Source of the DNA: Leishmania mexicana MHOM/GT/2001/U1103
Taxonomy: Eukaryota; Euglenozoa; Kinetoplastea; Trypanosomatida; Trypanosomatidae
DNA: 64,000 bases
NCBI RefSeq assembly: GCF_000234665.1
Contig: NC_018305.1
Coordinates: 60,827-124,826, forward strand
Direction: 5' to 3'
Under the pieces are notes generated by a model, which worked only from the letters and a program-made list of their open reading frames with translations, was not told where the DNA came from and searched no databases. The translations under genes and the position numbers were made by a program. Below, in pieces: positions 1 through 10,195 of this stretch. Each line of letters starts with the position of its first letter. Positions within the stretch are counted from its first letter, which is position 1.

Positions 1-2579
1 AGTGACGCGCTCGCGCAGCCGTCAAACCGGCTCAGTGGTGCCGTCATCGTGGCACTGCTGGCAGAACGAAGCGACGAAGACGGCGAGTTACTGAGGTGCT
101 GGGAGCCCTGCAACACGGCCACCGTACATGTCGCCGGCATGGCCATGCGTGCACCCGCGTCGAACGCCTCCCCAGAATTTGCGGAAGCGCCGCAGCCCTC
201 TGTGGCGACATGTACGGTGGCCAGCGTGTCCTCTGCATCGACGCGGCGGCGCCGATGAGCATCATTGTCGCCTCCTGCGCCATCTGAGCGGCTGCGTACT
301 CGCACCAGCGCCTGCTGGGACGGCGATGCTTGCGATGGTGGTGGAGAAACAGAGCCTGCGCGCCACGTGCGCTCCGGCGAAGCCGAAGGCGAGCACGCCA
401 GCGTCTGCGCTTCGTCGCGGCCCGCCCCGTCCGCGTCCACCGCCTCCGTCAGCACACATGCGTTGTCGCTCACGTCATACACACCGTCGATCCTGCGGAG
501 CTCCTCGCGCAGTTGGCCGCGGACGCGCCCGGGGTGCAGCAGCTCCAGTTGCTCCGCTGTGCTTCTCTGCTCACCGTCGTCCATGTCAAACATGTTGCGC
601 AGCTGCAGGCGCGTGAAGTATCGATAGAGCTCGCCGCCCGCATCCGGTGTCAAGGGCCGGCTGCCCTCTCCCCCGCCGCCGTCGTCGCCGCCCTTCATGG
701 ACTGCAGTGCTGCCATGCGCTTGAAGATTTGGTTGCGGTACACCTTCTCCTCAACCGTGCCACACGTTACCAGGCGAAAGACGACAACGTCGCGCCGCTG
801 GCCAATGCGGTGGACGCGGTCGACAGCCTGGGCATCCGCAGACGGGTTCCAGCTGGGGTCGAGCAGCACCACCGCCGAGGCGGCGTTGAAGGTGAGCCCG
901 ACGCCGCCGACCTGCGTCGTGAGCAGGCATACCCATACCCCTGCGTCCTTGTTGAAGCGCTCAACCTCAGCGCAGCGGCGCTCGCTCGGTGTGTCGCCGT
1001 CGACCTGTGTGTGCGTCAGCCGCCACTCCCGCAGAAGGAAGCTGAGGAGGTGCAGGAGTGATTTTGAGCGTGAAAAAACGAGTGTCTTGCGCTGCTCCGA
1101 GACGCACCGGAGGAGCAGCTGCAGCGCCACCCACAGCTTCGCGCCGCCAAAGATATCGCCAATCTCTGCCACTGGCGCCTTGTACGGGTTGTGCGAGAGA
1201 GCCGCTGCGACGGTCTCGTCGAGGAGGCTCAGCCAGGGATGGTTGCAGATCTGCGACAGCATGGTAAGCAGAAGCAAGGGGTTCGTCGGTACAGTGGCAA
1301 CAGCAGCTGACGAGCCGTCACCGCCTAGGCTGCTCCGTTCCATGACCACACCACCCTCGTCAGCGGTGCCCTCCGTCACGTCCACATCCGCAGCGCCTTC
1401 ACGCGCGGAAGCCAGCTCCTTCGAGCTCAAGACCGCCGCGTACAGCTGCCGCTGCACGTCCGTCAAGCGCACCCACACGACGACGTCCTCCTTTTCACTC
1501 GACAGCACCTGAGCGGCGACGTCTTTCTTCTCGCGGCGCAGCATGAAAGGGCGGATGGCGGCCTGCAACTTCGCTAGCTCGCTCGAGGCAACCTCGCGCT
1601 GTGCCGCGCTGGCGTCACGCTCGTTGCCGCGCAGCAGGGTCGCGCTGACAGCGTTGAAGTTGGGCTTGTCCATGTCGAGTATCGACCCATCGAGGAAGCG
1701 GAAGACGCTCCACATGTCATCAAACGTGTTCATGAGTGGCGTGCCTGTCAACGCGATCTTGTGACGCGCAGAAAGGGTCAAGGCACTCCTGAAGACGCAG
1801 GTATTGGGGTCTTTGATGAGGTGCGCCTCGTCCAGCACAACGTAGTCCACGAGGGTGGCGCCCATGTCCGCAGCGTCCTGCCGCAGCACGCCATAGGTCG
1901 TGAGCAGCACACACGGCAGCCCATAGCGCAGCTTCCTCCACCGCGCCTGCCGCTTCTTGCGAGGCTCGTTGTGGATAACCTCGACGACTCGCGTGAGCGA
2001 CGCGCCGCCCCACTCGGCGAAGGCGGCCGTCCATATGGCAACTAGCGTCGGTGGGACGACAAGAATCGTTGTCTTGATCATCTGCCGCGCGTAGAGCTGG
2101 CCAAGAAAGGCGGCCACCTGCACCGTCTTGCCGAGACCCATCTCATCCGCAAGAAGACAGGCGCGGGACTTGCAGTGACGAGAGTACAGCCACTGAACGC
2201 CTGCGCGTTGGTGCGGGTAGAGTCTTGCGTCCACGTCTGGAGGGAGGGAGAACGGCGGCCCTGACGTGGGTGGCAGCGGCGACGTCTCAGCAGACGCTGA
2301 CGCCGCACACCGAGCCTTCTGCTCGTCGTCTGCATCGCTGGCACTGCGATGACAGTGGTTGGCGCACACGCTACCCGCCTTCGTGGTCGCTGCCGCCGTG
2401 TTCACGCATGCCTCCTGCAGCGAGCCTGCACGCGGCTGCCGGGATACCACATGCGGAGACGTCGAAGGGGAAGAGGTGGTGGCTGCAGTTGTGATGCAGG
2501 AGCTGGACTTGGCGACTTTGCCGCGCGGCGCGGGCGGCGTCCAAGAGAGAAGATCGTCCAGGAGGTCGTCGTGCTCCAT
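1..2579 (-). CDS. SNF2-family ATPase, ERCC6L/RAD54-like (3' end outside window)
   Basis: This gene runs off the left edge; 859 residues are visible with no stop. The ATG at 2579 opens an acidic leader, then a Ser/Thr-rich stretch, and the ATPase starts near residue 120. Visible SNF2 motifs are LADEMGLGKT (motif I, about 143-152), a DEAH box (about 250-253), LTGTPLMN (motif III), LTTQVGGVGLT (motif V) and RVHRIGQ (motif VI, about 590). The order and spacing are those of a complete two-lobe SNF2 translocase, a family that remodels nucleosomes or DNA-bound protein using ATP. The short DGS-containing loop after the TGTP motif and the LRREKKDV motif resemble ERCC6L and RAD54 more than ISWI or SWI2; this subfamily placement is inference. 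The C-terminal part is low-complexity Ser/Ala/Gly. The + strand at 2696-2816 is purine-rich, giving a polypyrimidine tract in the sense direction upstream of the start. Frame and motifs were translated by hand. Confidence 0.9.
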   Translation of the reverse strand, partial: MEHDDLLDDLLSWTPPAPRGKVAKSSSCITTAATTSSPSTSPHVVSRQPRAGSLQEACVNTAAATTKAGSVCANHCHRSASDADDEQKARCAASASAETSPLPPTSGPPFSLPPDVDARLYPHQRAGVQWLYSRHCKSRACLLADEMGLGKTVQVAAFLGQLYARQMIKTTILVVPPTLVAIWTAAFAEWGGASLTRVVEVIHNEPRKKRQARWRKLRYGLPCVLLTTYGVLRQDAADMGATLVDYVVLDEAHLIKDPNTCVFRSALTLSARHKIALTGTPLMNTFDDMWSVFRFLDGSILDMDKPNFNAVSATLLRGNERDASAAQREVASSELAKLQAAIRPFMLRREKKDVAAQVLSSEKEDVVVWVRLTDVQRQLYAAVLSSKELASAREGAADVDVTEGTADEGGVVMERSSLGGDGSSAAVATVPTNPLLLLTMLSQICNHPWLSLLDETVAAALSHNPYKAPVAEIGDIFGGAKLWVALQLLLRCVSEQRKTLVFSRSKSLLHLLSFLLREWRLTHTQVDGDTPSERRCAEVERFNKDAGVWVCLLTTQVGGVGLTFNAASAVVLLDPSWNPSADAQAVDRVHRIGQRRDVVVFRLVTCGTVEEKVYRNQIFKRMAALQSMKGGDDGGGGEGSRPLTPDAGGELYRYFTRLQLRNMFDMDDGEQRSTAEQLELLHPGRVRGQLREELRRIDGVYDVSDNACVLTEAVDADGAGRDEAQTLACSPSASPERTWRAGSVSPPPSQASPSQQALVRVRSRSDGAGGDNDAHRRRRVDAEDTLATVHVATEGCGASANSGEAFDAGARMAMPATCTVAVLQGSQHLSNSPSSSLRSASSATMTAPLSRFDGCASAS

Positions 2580-3369
2580 GTGGCCTTTGGTATATCTATA
2601 GCTGGTATGAGGGACGGCGGGCACGGTTGTCAGGCACAATCGTGAAGAAGGCGCACCTTATCCATGACCACAGTCCAAGCGAGAGGTCAGGGGTGAGAAA
2701 ATTGAAGAGGAGGGGGGGATGGCAGTGGGTAGCACCGAGCGAGAGCGAGAGCAGACGATAGACAGACAGAGAGGGGCAGGTGAGTGGGGGGAGGGGGGGG
2801 GCATGCAGCAGAGCAAGCAATCACGTGACGCATTATCAAGGCCAGCAGCGGCAGGCAGCGGTCCTGAAGCGCGTTAGCCCCACCCACCCACACCCGTTTC
2901 CATCGCCCCTCCCCCCCCTGCTCTCGTCTTTTCATTGTGGTCGTCTTTCGTGCGTGTGCGTGCCAGGCGGTGCCTTGACGGAACATGCTCGGATACAACG
3001 CCCACCGTGTGTACACGGCAACGTGTCTCGCAGGATGTATCGGTGCGCGCTGACGTGCGTTTTATGTATGCGTGTGCGCGTCCGAAGACTGTGTGCTCCG
3101 CCAGCGCGGGCATCTCTCCCCCTCCCATCCCGCGGCATCCATCCAGTGGGTGGTTCATGTGCATGACGTCACCCCGCACCCCCTCGCCCCTACCCCGGCT
3201 CGCTCTCGCTACTAACTTCATTGGCAAGGGAGAGGGAGGTCAGCGGCAGAGAGTCGGGGCAGGAGTGGCGGCAGTGACACACACACACAAAGGCGTGCGC
3301 GCGCCTCCATGGCTCAGCAACAGACATACAGGTGAAACGCCACCGCTGTGGAGCGCCGCTGTCTGCGCT
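2580..3369. other. Intergenic: 5' side of SNF2 gene and 3' UTR of beta-helix gene
   Basis: No credible gene. Purine-rich runs at 2696-2816 give a pyrimidine tract on the transcribed strand, a likely trans-splice signal for the SNF2 gene. A C-tract region lies near 2890-2920. Confidence 0.6.
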
Positions 3370-5874
3370 TCAGCCGCCGTCCTCGCGGATGGGCAGCAGG
3401 CCGTTGTCGCGGATGTAGGAGGAGCGGATGTGCACTGTTGACCCGCGGAAACAGTGTACCCCGTAGAGGGCGTTCAACTCTATCGTCGAGGCAATCACCC
3501 GCACCTCCTCCCCGGCACCACCGTCGAGGAAGAGCCCGTTGCCGCCGTTGTTCATGACGCTCGACCCTTCCAGGACGCCCACGCCACCCTCGTAGACGAC
3601 GACGCCGTCCTTCTTGTTCTCCTCCAGCGTCGACTCGTGCACGTAGAAGGAGGACTGCAACACACGCAGCCCCGCCTCGCTCTTCTTCACCTTGGACTGC
3701 CTCACCTCGACGCTGGCGCCATGGTGCACGTAGATGCCTGCAAACCCGCAGAGCGAGATCAGGCACAGGTCCAGCGTGGCGTGCGTGTGCGGCCCGGCAA
3801 TGACAACACCGCCGCCAGCGCCACCGTAGAAGTGGCAAGCCGTCGCCTGCAGTGCTGCACCGTCGCTCACCGAGAGCAGCGGCAGCGTGGGTGCGGTGGA
3901 GAACGAGGAGCGCGGGACAACGGAAGCTGCGGCGCCCACCCGTGCAGCGGCCTCCGCCTCCACCCATTCTCCCTGCACGAGCACGACGCCTTTCAGCTCC
4001 ACCCGGCTGCAGGCGCCGCGAATGCGGAGCGCCGGCGCCAAGTTCGAGGAAGGCCGCAGCACCACCACGGCACCCGGGTACGCGCTCGTCAGCTCCACGT
4101 GTCCGCAGTCGTCTAGCACCAGCTCCTCATAGTACACACCAGGCTGCAGAACAACGCAGTCGCCGCTTTCCAGGCCCGCGCACGCCGCGGCGTAACGGTT
4201 GGGCTGAGAGGACGGCGTCCACATGTGCACTCGCCTGCGTGCGAGCGGCGACGGTGGTGATCGCAAGAGCAGTGCACCGCCGTGCATGGGCGGAGAGGTC
4301 GGGGGCCGTGGTGGCGTGGCAGCGGGAGAGCTTCCGAGTGGTGAGGAAACGTTGCGTTGGCCAGCAGGCGTCCTCGCCGTCGTGGCCGCAGCTGAAGCAC
4401 GCGGCATCGCTCCTCCTCTGCTGTAGCGCGGCTGGGGCGGGGTGTGGGGCGAGTGCCCGCTGCGCCTGCCTTTTGGCGACGTCAGCGGCGAGACGGTCGT
4501 CGTGCGGTACGTCGGAGAGCGGCTTCCACCGCCGTGATCACCAACACCAATCACGCGGTCCTCGTCTCGCCCCGTCGCCCGCGGAGGAGGAGAGGCGGAC
4601 GACGAGCGCGGGGGCATGGTGGAAGACAAGGGAAGCTGACGGATGCCTCGCACACATGAAGAGCGCCGGTGGTGGCTGGAGACCGTCGCATCGGCGTGGT
4701 CCGCATCGCGACTGTGGACAGGAGCGGCGGCAGCAGCAGACGGTGTTGGGGAAGACGCTACAGAGTGCACCGGGGCGGACACGATCGTGGCCGGATGCTC
4801 CATTTGGGTCTTCGACGAGGAGGCGCTCTTGTCCGTGCCGCGCGCCGCGCGCTCACCGTTGCCGCCATGGCTGCTGCCACCACACCAGCGATCATGCTCG
4901 TCGCTAGCGCTGCCGTGTGGAGGCCCCCTGGCGCCACGCCGCGTCTGCTCGGCGCTTTCCTTTCTGCCACAGGGAGTGTGGTGGGCGTGGTGCAGCGATC
5001 GTTGCGGTATTTCGACGGCAGCTCGGCGCGCCTCCGGCTGGGAAGGCGCCCATAACGGCGATGCGCCCTCCGCTGTTGTCAACACTGCGTCCACCAGATG
5101 CTCCTCCTCCTCTGCAAGCAGCAGAAATCGACTGGCGCACTGAGAGAAGAAGTTCAAGAAGACGGCGGTGTGTCGCAGCAGCTCGGCCAGCTCCCTGCTG
5201 TTGATGTTGTCGTATCGGCCATCATTGCGGTCGCTGTCCACCTCGAGCGCCGATGCCTCACGGCCCTGACGCCACGTTAGCCGCGGAGTTCGCGACGCCG
5301 GTGACGGCGCGGACGCGGACAGCATCGCCATGCGATCGGCCAGCCGTCCAACGTCGACAGAGTGCAGCTGATCAATCAACTGCACCATTTCGCGGTGGCG
5401 CTGGCGGCGCTCTGCAGCAGCAGAAGTAGCTGCTGCGGCAACGGCGGTGGGCGTAGTGGTGTGCTCCATCGCAGGACTGCGGGCGCATGAGGGAGTAATG
5501 CAAGCTCTAAACGCCGCCGCAGACAGTCCGTCACCAGATGCTCTCTCCGTGCATGGCGCATCAGCAGCTCGAGACCGCGACGGAGCAGGGACGGATGTCG
5601 ATGAATGCGTTTCGTCGACCGCAGCAGGTGCAGCAGCTGCTGCTTCAACCGTTCGAGAAACCGTCTGCCGCGGCAGCACCTCTGCCGACGACGCAGCGGA
5701 GCTGCCCGCAAACGATGAGTTGGTCGACGCCCCGTGGCGAGCGTACTTCTCCCGAAGGGCCGTCACCATGGCGTGCTCGCGTCCTTTGAAGCGCTCTACA
5801 ATCTCGTCGATATCCCTGAGGCGCCGCGGGTTGTAGGCACGGTAGAGCTGCGCCAGCTCCGCTCGCACATCCAT
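3370..5874 (-). CDS. Parallel beta-helix (CASH/pectate-lyase-like) repeat protein
   Basis: The protein has 834 residues when started at the ATG at 5874; further upstream the frame only runs through His/Thr repeat DNA. The N-terminus has a compact motif, LYRAYNPRRL followed by FKGREHAM and LREKY, of a type I have seen repeated at the start of many kinetoplastid proteins. A long Ser/Ala/Pro/His-rich linker follows. From about residue 550 to the end there are regular Gly/Val/Asn-rich strands (for example VVLQPGVYYEEL, GIYVHHGASVEV, GVVVYEGGVGVLEG, NGGNGLFLDGG), typical of a right-handed parallel beta-helix as in FBXO11 and SHCBP1 (CASH domain). No F-box or catalytic residues are evident, so an enzyme activity is not supported. 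Binding to proteins or carbohydrate is a guess. Confidence 0.8.
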   Translation of the reverse strand: MDVRAELAQLYRAYNPRRLRDIDEIVERFKGREHAMVTALREKYARHGASTNSSFAGSSAASSAEVLPRQTVSRTVEAAAAAPAAVDETHSSTSVPAPSRSRAADAPCTERASGDGLSAAAFRACITPSCARSPAMEHTTTPTAVAAAATSAAAERRQRHREMVQLIDQLHSVDVGRLADRMAMLSASAPSPASRTPRLTWRQGREASALEVDSDRNDGRYDNINSRELAELLRHTAVFLNFFSQCASRFLLLAEEEEHLVDAVLTTAEGASPLWAPSQPEARRAAVEIPQRSLHHAHHTPCGRKESAEQTRRGARGPPHGSASDEHDRWCGGSSHGGNGERAARGTDKSASSSKTQMEHPATIVSAPVHSVASSPTPSAAAAAPVHSRDADHADATVSSHHRRSSCVRGIRQLPLSSTMPPRSSSASPPPRATGRDEDRVIGVGDHGGGSRSPTYRTTTVSPLTSPKGRRSGHSPHTPPQPRYSRGGAMPRASAAATTARTPAGQRNVSSPLGSSPAATPPRPPTSPPMHGGALLLRSPPSPLARRRVHMWTPSSQPNRYAAACAGLESGDCVVLQPGVYYEELVLDDCGHVELTSAYPGAVVVLRPSSNLAPALRIRGACSRVELKGVVLVQGEWVEAEAAARVGAAASVVPRSSFSTAPTLPLLSVSDGAALQATACHFYGGAGGGVVIAGPHTHATLDLCLISLCGFAGIYVHHGASVEVRQSKVKKSEAGLRVLQSSFYVHESTLEENKKDGVVVYEGGVGVLEGSSVMNNGGNGLFLDGGAGEEVRVIASTIELNALYGVHCFRGSTVHIRSSYIRDNGLLPIREDGG

Positions 5875-6371
5875 GGCAAAGCCTCTTTTCAAGCGCCCTG
5901 CATCAAAGGACAATGTAAGCCCGGCCGAATCTATCTCTAGCGTCAAGTAGTGGCTCGCGTGTTGTTGCACGTGTGTCGATGTATGCGTGTGTGCGTGTGT
6001 GCGGGGAGGATGTGTGTGCCCACGCGTACGCCCGCTTGTGTGGGCGTGGGCGATGGACAGAGGTCGAGGAGGGGATGCGCATGAGGGAGGCGGTGTCATG
6101 ACGGTGAAAGGCATCCACAGAGCGGCACATGCAGAGACCAGACACAGACACGCATGCAGACGCACGCGCAGGAGGGAGCCGTCCTGTCCGAAAAAAAAGG
6201 AGCCCCACATCGCGCCACTCCCCTCTGCGAACATGACGCCCATGGGGGAAGGGAGGGGAGGGGAGAGGGGGGAAGAGGTTCAACGGACGGGCCACCACAC
6301 GCACCGCACACACGTCAAGCACACCCGCACGCAAGTGAGGCAACGCGACGCTGCATCAGTACGCGCGTGTC

Positions 6372-6403
<32 letters not shown>

Positions 6404-6570
6404 CCTGCACGCATCATCCTCTTTCCAAGCCTCGCAGAAGCAGCTGCCTGCCTCTCGCTCTTAGGTATGTATATCATGAACGCCGCCCACGCCAGCATCA
6501 CCCCCACCACCGCCTCCTCAATCCCCTCAGCGACCACCACCGCGCAGCAGCAGTGCCCGTCGCGAGCGCG
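5875..6570. other. Intergenic: beta-helix gene leader and enkurin-gene 3' UTR, with (TG)n
   Basis: A G/A-rich run at about 6243-6280 (pyrimidines in the sense direction) is a candidate splice signal for the beta-helix gene. A (TG)n microsatellite lies at 6375-6403. No gene seen. Confidence 0.6.
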
Positions 6571-7410
6571 CTAGCACAGCGGCATGAAGAGGGTACCTTT
6601 GGTGCTGTACTTGTTGCGTGTCGTCTCTATCTGCCGCAGTTCCTCCTCGATGGCGCGCCGCCGCTGCTGGATGGACTGCGTGTCGAAGCGGATGGGAATG
6701 CGCGCCAGCTGCCCCTCGAGCTCCTGCTGCCGCTCGTCCAGCCGGCGCAGGGTGTCTGCCTTCTCCTCCTCCGAAACGCGGCGCTGACCAGCAGGGATGA
6801 GAGAAAGTTGCCGCTGCCTCTCCGCCTCTGCGGCGATCGCCTCCTTCTCTGCCGCCAGCTCTGCCTTGCGTTGCTGCAGGTATCGAGGGACCCGTGCCCG
6901 GTTCGGTGCGACCATTGATGCCGCACCGCCTGCGATGTCCGACGTGCCGCCACCACCGCCGGACGCCGTACTGCCCCCAGGGGCGCACGGTGACCCAAGA
7001 CGCCCCGACGAGCCGATGGGTAGCAGCGCGCCGTTGACACCACGTCTGGCGACATGCGAATCGGCCGACGTGGATGCAGGCGCACCAGAACGCGGACCTG
7101 CGTTGGAGATGGCGCGAGCAGCGGTGCCCTCCCGGTAGCAGAAGGACTGGCTCGCCACCTCGTCGCACTCGTGCACATACACGCGAATCTGAGCCCCGTC
7201 GGATGTGTCACGGCTGCCCCTCGGCGCAGCGGCACCACTGCCAGCTCGTCCGTAGCCGTGCGAGCTGACGTGGTCGTATTGGGCCTTTGTCCGTCGGAGT
7301 TCGTCCGCCTCGCGCCGTACCACCGCGTCGTCCTGCAGGCGGCGCTGCCGGTTGAGCGCCTCCTGCTCACGGAGCTGCGTCCGGTTCAGCTGCGCCGCGT
7401 TTTGGGGCAT
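6571..7410 (-). CDS. Enkurin-domain protein, putative axonemal component
   Basis: A 279-residue protein from the ATG at 7410; an upstream in-frame extension begins with GTG and is not used here. The C-terminal 100 residues carry the enkurin-domain pattern: VPRYLQQRK, then IPAGQRRVSEEEK, LRRLDERQQELE, RIPIRFDTQSIQQRR and a basic end. In animals and algae, enkurin is a microtubule-inner protein of ciliary doublets. Here the IP-G---SEEE and LP/IP-R-DT elements are conserved in order. The middle is Gly/Ser-rich, with GGGGG near residue 155. Length is close to that of animal enkurin (about 256 residues). A flagellar axoneme role is inferred from the family. Confidence 0.75.
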   Translation of the reverse strand: MPQNAAQLNRTQLREQEALNRQRRLQDDAVVRREADELRRTKAQYDHVSSHGYGRAGSGAAAPRGSRDTSDGAQIRVYVHECDEVASQSFCYREGTAARAISNAGPRSGAPASTSADSHVARRGVNGALLPIGSSGRLGSPCAPGGSTASGGGGGTSDIAGGAASMVAPNRARVPRYLQQRKAELAAEKEAIAAEAERQRQLSLIPAGQRRVSEEEKADTLRRLDERQQELEGQLARIPIRFDTQSIQQRRRAIEEELRQIETTRNKYSTKGTLFMPLC

Positions 7411-8490
7411 TTTCGTTGCCACTTCGCCCTTCGCTCGCACAGAGCAAGAGGCTCAGCGCACGTACACGTGCACCTGCAGAGAGAAAGAGAGTTGCGACGG
7501 CGGCTTCCCTCGTCTGTCTGTTGGAAGGGGAAGGGAGGGGAGGGATATGCGTCAACCTGTCCCTGTGTGCGTGTGTGTGTGTGTGTGTATGTGTGGAGGG
7601 AGCGAAAGAGGAGGACACAGGACGGACGGGGGAGGAATGGTGCGCGCGCGCGTTGAAGGTGTAGGCTGGACGGTGTGGTGGGAGTAGGAAAGTGAAGTGG
7701 CTGCGCCTCCGCGCTTGTGCGTGCGGGGATTACACGTGTGTGTTTCCTGCAGAAGCGGACATGTGGCAGGACGGTTGAGAGGTTGGGCGAGAGATGGCGA
7801 CGAGCACGGCACCGGCCTCTCCCCATCCTCCATCCTAAAATGGCACGTGTTATGGCGGGATGGTGCGTCGAAATCCGCACTGTGTTCACATCAACGAAGC
7901 CCGCGCCAAAGGGTGGGTGGAAGGCAAACACAGCAGCAGCGGCACCACCACCCAGAGATGCACCGACATCCATGCGACCAGTACGCGTGTCTGCATTTCG
8001 CTCACCGACCGCTTCGCCCCATCCTCTCCTCCGCTCTCACCGACATCCCGCTCCGCCGCTTTTCTCCTCGGCCGCACTCCCTATGCCCCACACAATGCTC
8101 ATGTGTGCGGCTGTGCGGAACCGAAACAAAGGCCCGTCCTCGACGCTGCAGCAAGGATTGACATCAACTCCACGACGACTTCGTCGGCTCCATGGAAGTC
8201 GGGGGAGGGGGGCGCCAACACGGCGATATCCGCCATCACAGAGAAGCACACACATACACGCACCTCCTCTACCAGAAGGAAAACACTTCACACGACCGCG
8301 TGCGATGCGGTGTAGAGAAGAGACACAGTGCCACGCCGGAGAGGAAGAGGAGGAGGCGGAGGCGGACAGGACTCAAAAGTGGCCTCTACTCGGCTGCCGC
8401 TCCTGCTGGGGATTCGCGGCCAAGGGCACACCCGCCCGCAGATACACAGACACACACAAACACATCAAAAACCGCCAGGCACGTCCATGC
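7411..8490. other. Intergenic with (TG)n microsatellite
   Basis: A G/A-rich run at about 7525-7546 supplies a sense-strand pyrimidine tract for the enkurin gene. (TG)n lies at about 7565-7592. The rest has scattered CA/CT-rich DNA and no supported gene. Confidence 0.55.
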
Positions 8491-8814
8491 TCACAACTTG
8501 TTCGCCTCTTCTCGTATCCTTGCCTTCAGCTGCGCTAAGTCTGCCCCGATAACGTAGCCGAGCATCTGCCCCGCCCTCACCAGCATGAACGTTGGCAGCT
8601 GCATCACGCGGCACTTAGAGACGATTTCCGTGTTGTTGTCGGCGTCCACCTTCGCAAAACGAACGTTCGAAAACTCGTAGGTGAGCCTGTCCAGATCCTT
8701 CTCGATGGACTTGCATGGACCGCACCACACCGCGCTGAAGCACACGACGGTGAGCGTAGGATCGTTCGCGATGTCACGGAACTGCTCCACACCATACACC
8801 TCCGTGAAGGGCAT
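8491..8814 (-). CDS. TRX: Thioredoxin
   Basis: A 107-residue classical thioredoxin. The active site WCGPCK sits near residues 30-35, after the CFSAVWCGPC strand-helix junction, and the cis-Pro loop LPTFML follows at about 74-79. Length and single-domain form match cytosolic thioredoxins, which pass electrons to peroxiredoxins and ribonucleotide reductase; in trypanosomatids tryparedoxin does most of this work, so the true thioredoxin is thought to be secondary. The start at 8814 was chosen because MPFTEV begins the first beta strand; the 36 upstream in-frame residues are His/Thr and Arg/Glu repeats encoded by (CA)n and (CT)n DNA. A (CT)n run on the + strand directly abuts the start codon. Confidence 0.95.
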   Translation of the reverse strand: MPFTEVYGVEQFRDIANDPTLTVVCFSAVWCGPCKSIEKDLDRLTYEFSNVRFAKVDADNNTEIVSKCRVMQLPTFMLVRAGQMLGYVIGADLAQLKARIREEANKL

Positions 8815-10195
8815 CTCTCTCTCTCTCTCGCGGCTTAGCGCTTGTTCCCTCCGCAGGCACTCAGCTGTCGTTGCGTAGGTGTGTGCGTGTGTGTGTGTAT
8901 GAGAGGGTAAAGGATCGACCATGCACCAACGCCTGCGCAGGGTTGTACGTGTGTGCAGGCGTCGGCGAGGCTACGCAGCCTCACGCAGGCGCGCAAGCCG
9001 AAAGGTGCAGGGAGGGGACAGAAAAGGTAGCTCGTCGCTCACGAAGAGAGGTGGAGAGCAGGGTGCCCGTTGTTGCCGTCTTCGTTGTCTTCCTCTTCTG
9101 TATGGCCCTTCCTGTTTCGTTCGCCGTTCCCCCCCCCGTCGCGGTGTGCTGCGCTGCCTTCACAGGCGCCACTGTGTATACGCCCCACGTCGATCGAGGC
9201 GCAGAAAGCGCGAGAGCGGGATGGAGAGAGCGAGAGGGGGGGGGTGATGAACGCCAGCAGAGCCGCGTCTCCCTCCCGTGTCGTCTACGTGTGTGCGTTG
9301 CGCGTGCGCTCCTCCTCTCTCGCGTGACCGCCACCTTCGTCCGAAATCTCGCCTCGCTTCTATTCCCGTCGTTTGTTTTCTTCGTGCTCTAAATGGTCTG
9401 TGTGTGTGTCTGTCTGTGTGTGTGTGTGTGTGGGTGTGGGTGTGGGTGCGGCAGAGGAGAGCGATACGTGTACAGGGATAGAGAGAGATGGGCGGGCGGG
9501 CGGGTTGGGGCACAGTGGAAGCAGGTTGCTCCGCTTGTGCGTGGACAGGCAGTGGTGGTAGTGGGGGGATGGGGGGGGGGGGGGAGAAGTCTGCCGCTTC
9601 GTTGCTGCTTGTCTACATCGCAGCCCGCACGCCACACGGACACAGAGAGAGCGACGTGGAAGAGGCGTGGGAGCAAAGACGAAGTCGAAAACCGTCAGCA
9701 GTCCCCCCGAACGCCACGTAAGCCTGTGTGGGGTCTGCGTTGAATCAGTCGGGTCCTCCCTCCCCTCCTCGTGCCATCAATCTCCCTCCCCTCCCCACAC
9801 ACACACAATGCGCACGCGGCAGAATCCGTGCAGCCGAGCAGGTTTTCTTTTTGTAGGCCATCACTTTTCCTTATGCATACACGACTCTGTGTCACGCAAC
9901 GCCGCCGCGTGCACCGATGGAGGTGGCGGCCTCCTCCTCCGCCTCCACCGCCCCTCTGTGCGCGTCACCTGCGAACATGTCCGACCAAAGCGGAGACAAC
10001 CACCAGAGACCCGCGGCGTGAGTGCGAGAAATGGAAGAGGGATGAAGGGCGGGGGTGGGGTGGAGGGCGTCGAGGGTAGCAGCGAAACAGCTACACAGCG
10101 CACGCTATCACGACACACGCACACACACACACACCTCTGCCCGCATCCTCTGCGCCCCTTCCCCTCCCCACACCCCCGGGTGTCTTTCTTTCTCG
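8815..10195. other. Intergenic, dense simple repeats
   Basis: Contains a (CT)n run next to the thioredoxin start, (TG)n at about 9397-9450, G-tracts at about 9565-9587 and (CA)n at about 10110-10132. No gene-like stretch on either strand. Confidence 0.6.

Noticed and set aside
5875..6243. Upstream extension of the beta-helix protein
   Set aside because: The added residues are His/Thr repeats from (TG)n DNA and lie within the probable 5' leader.
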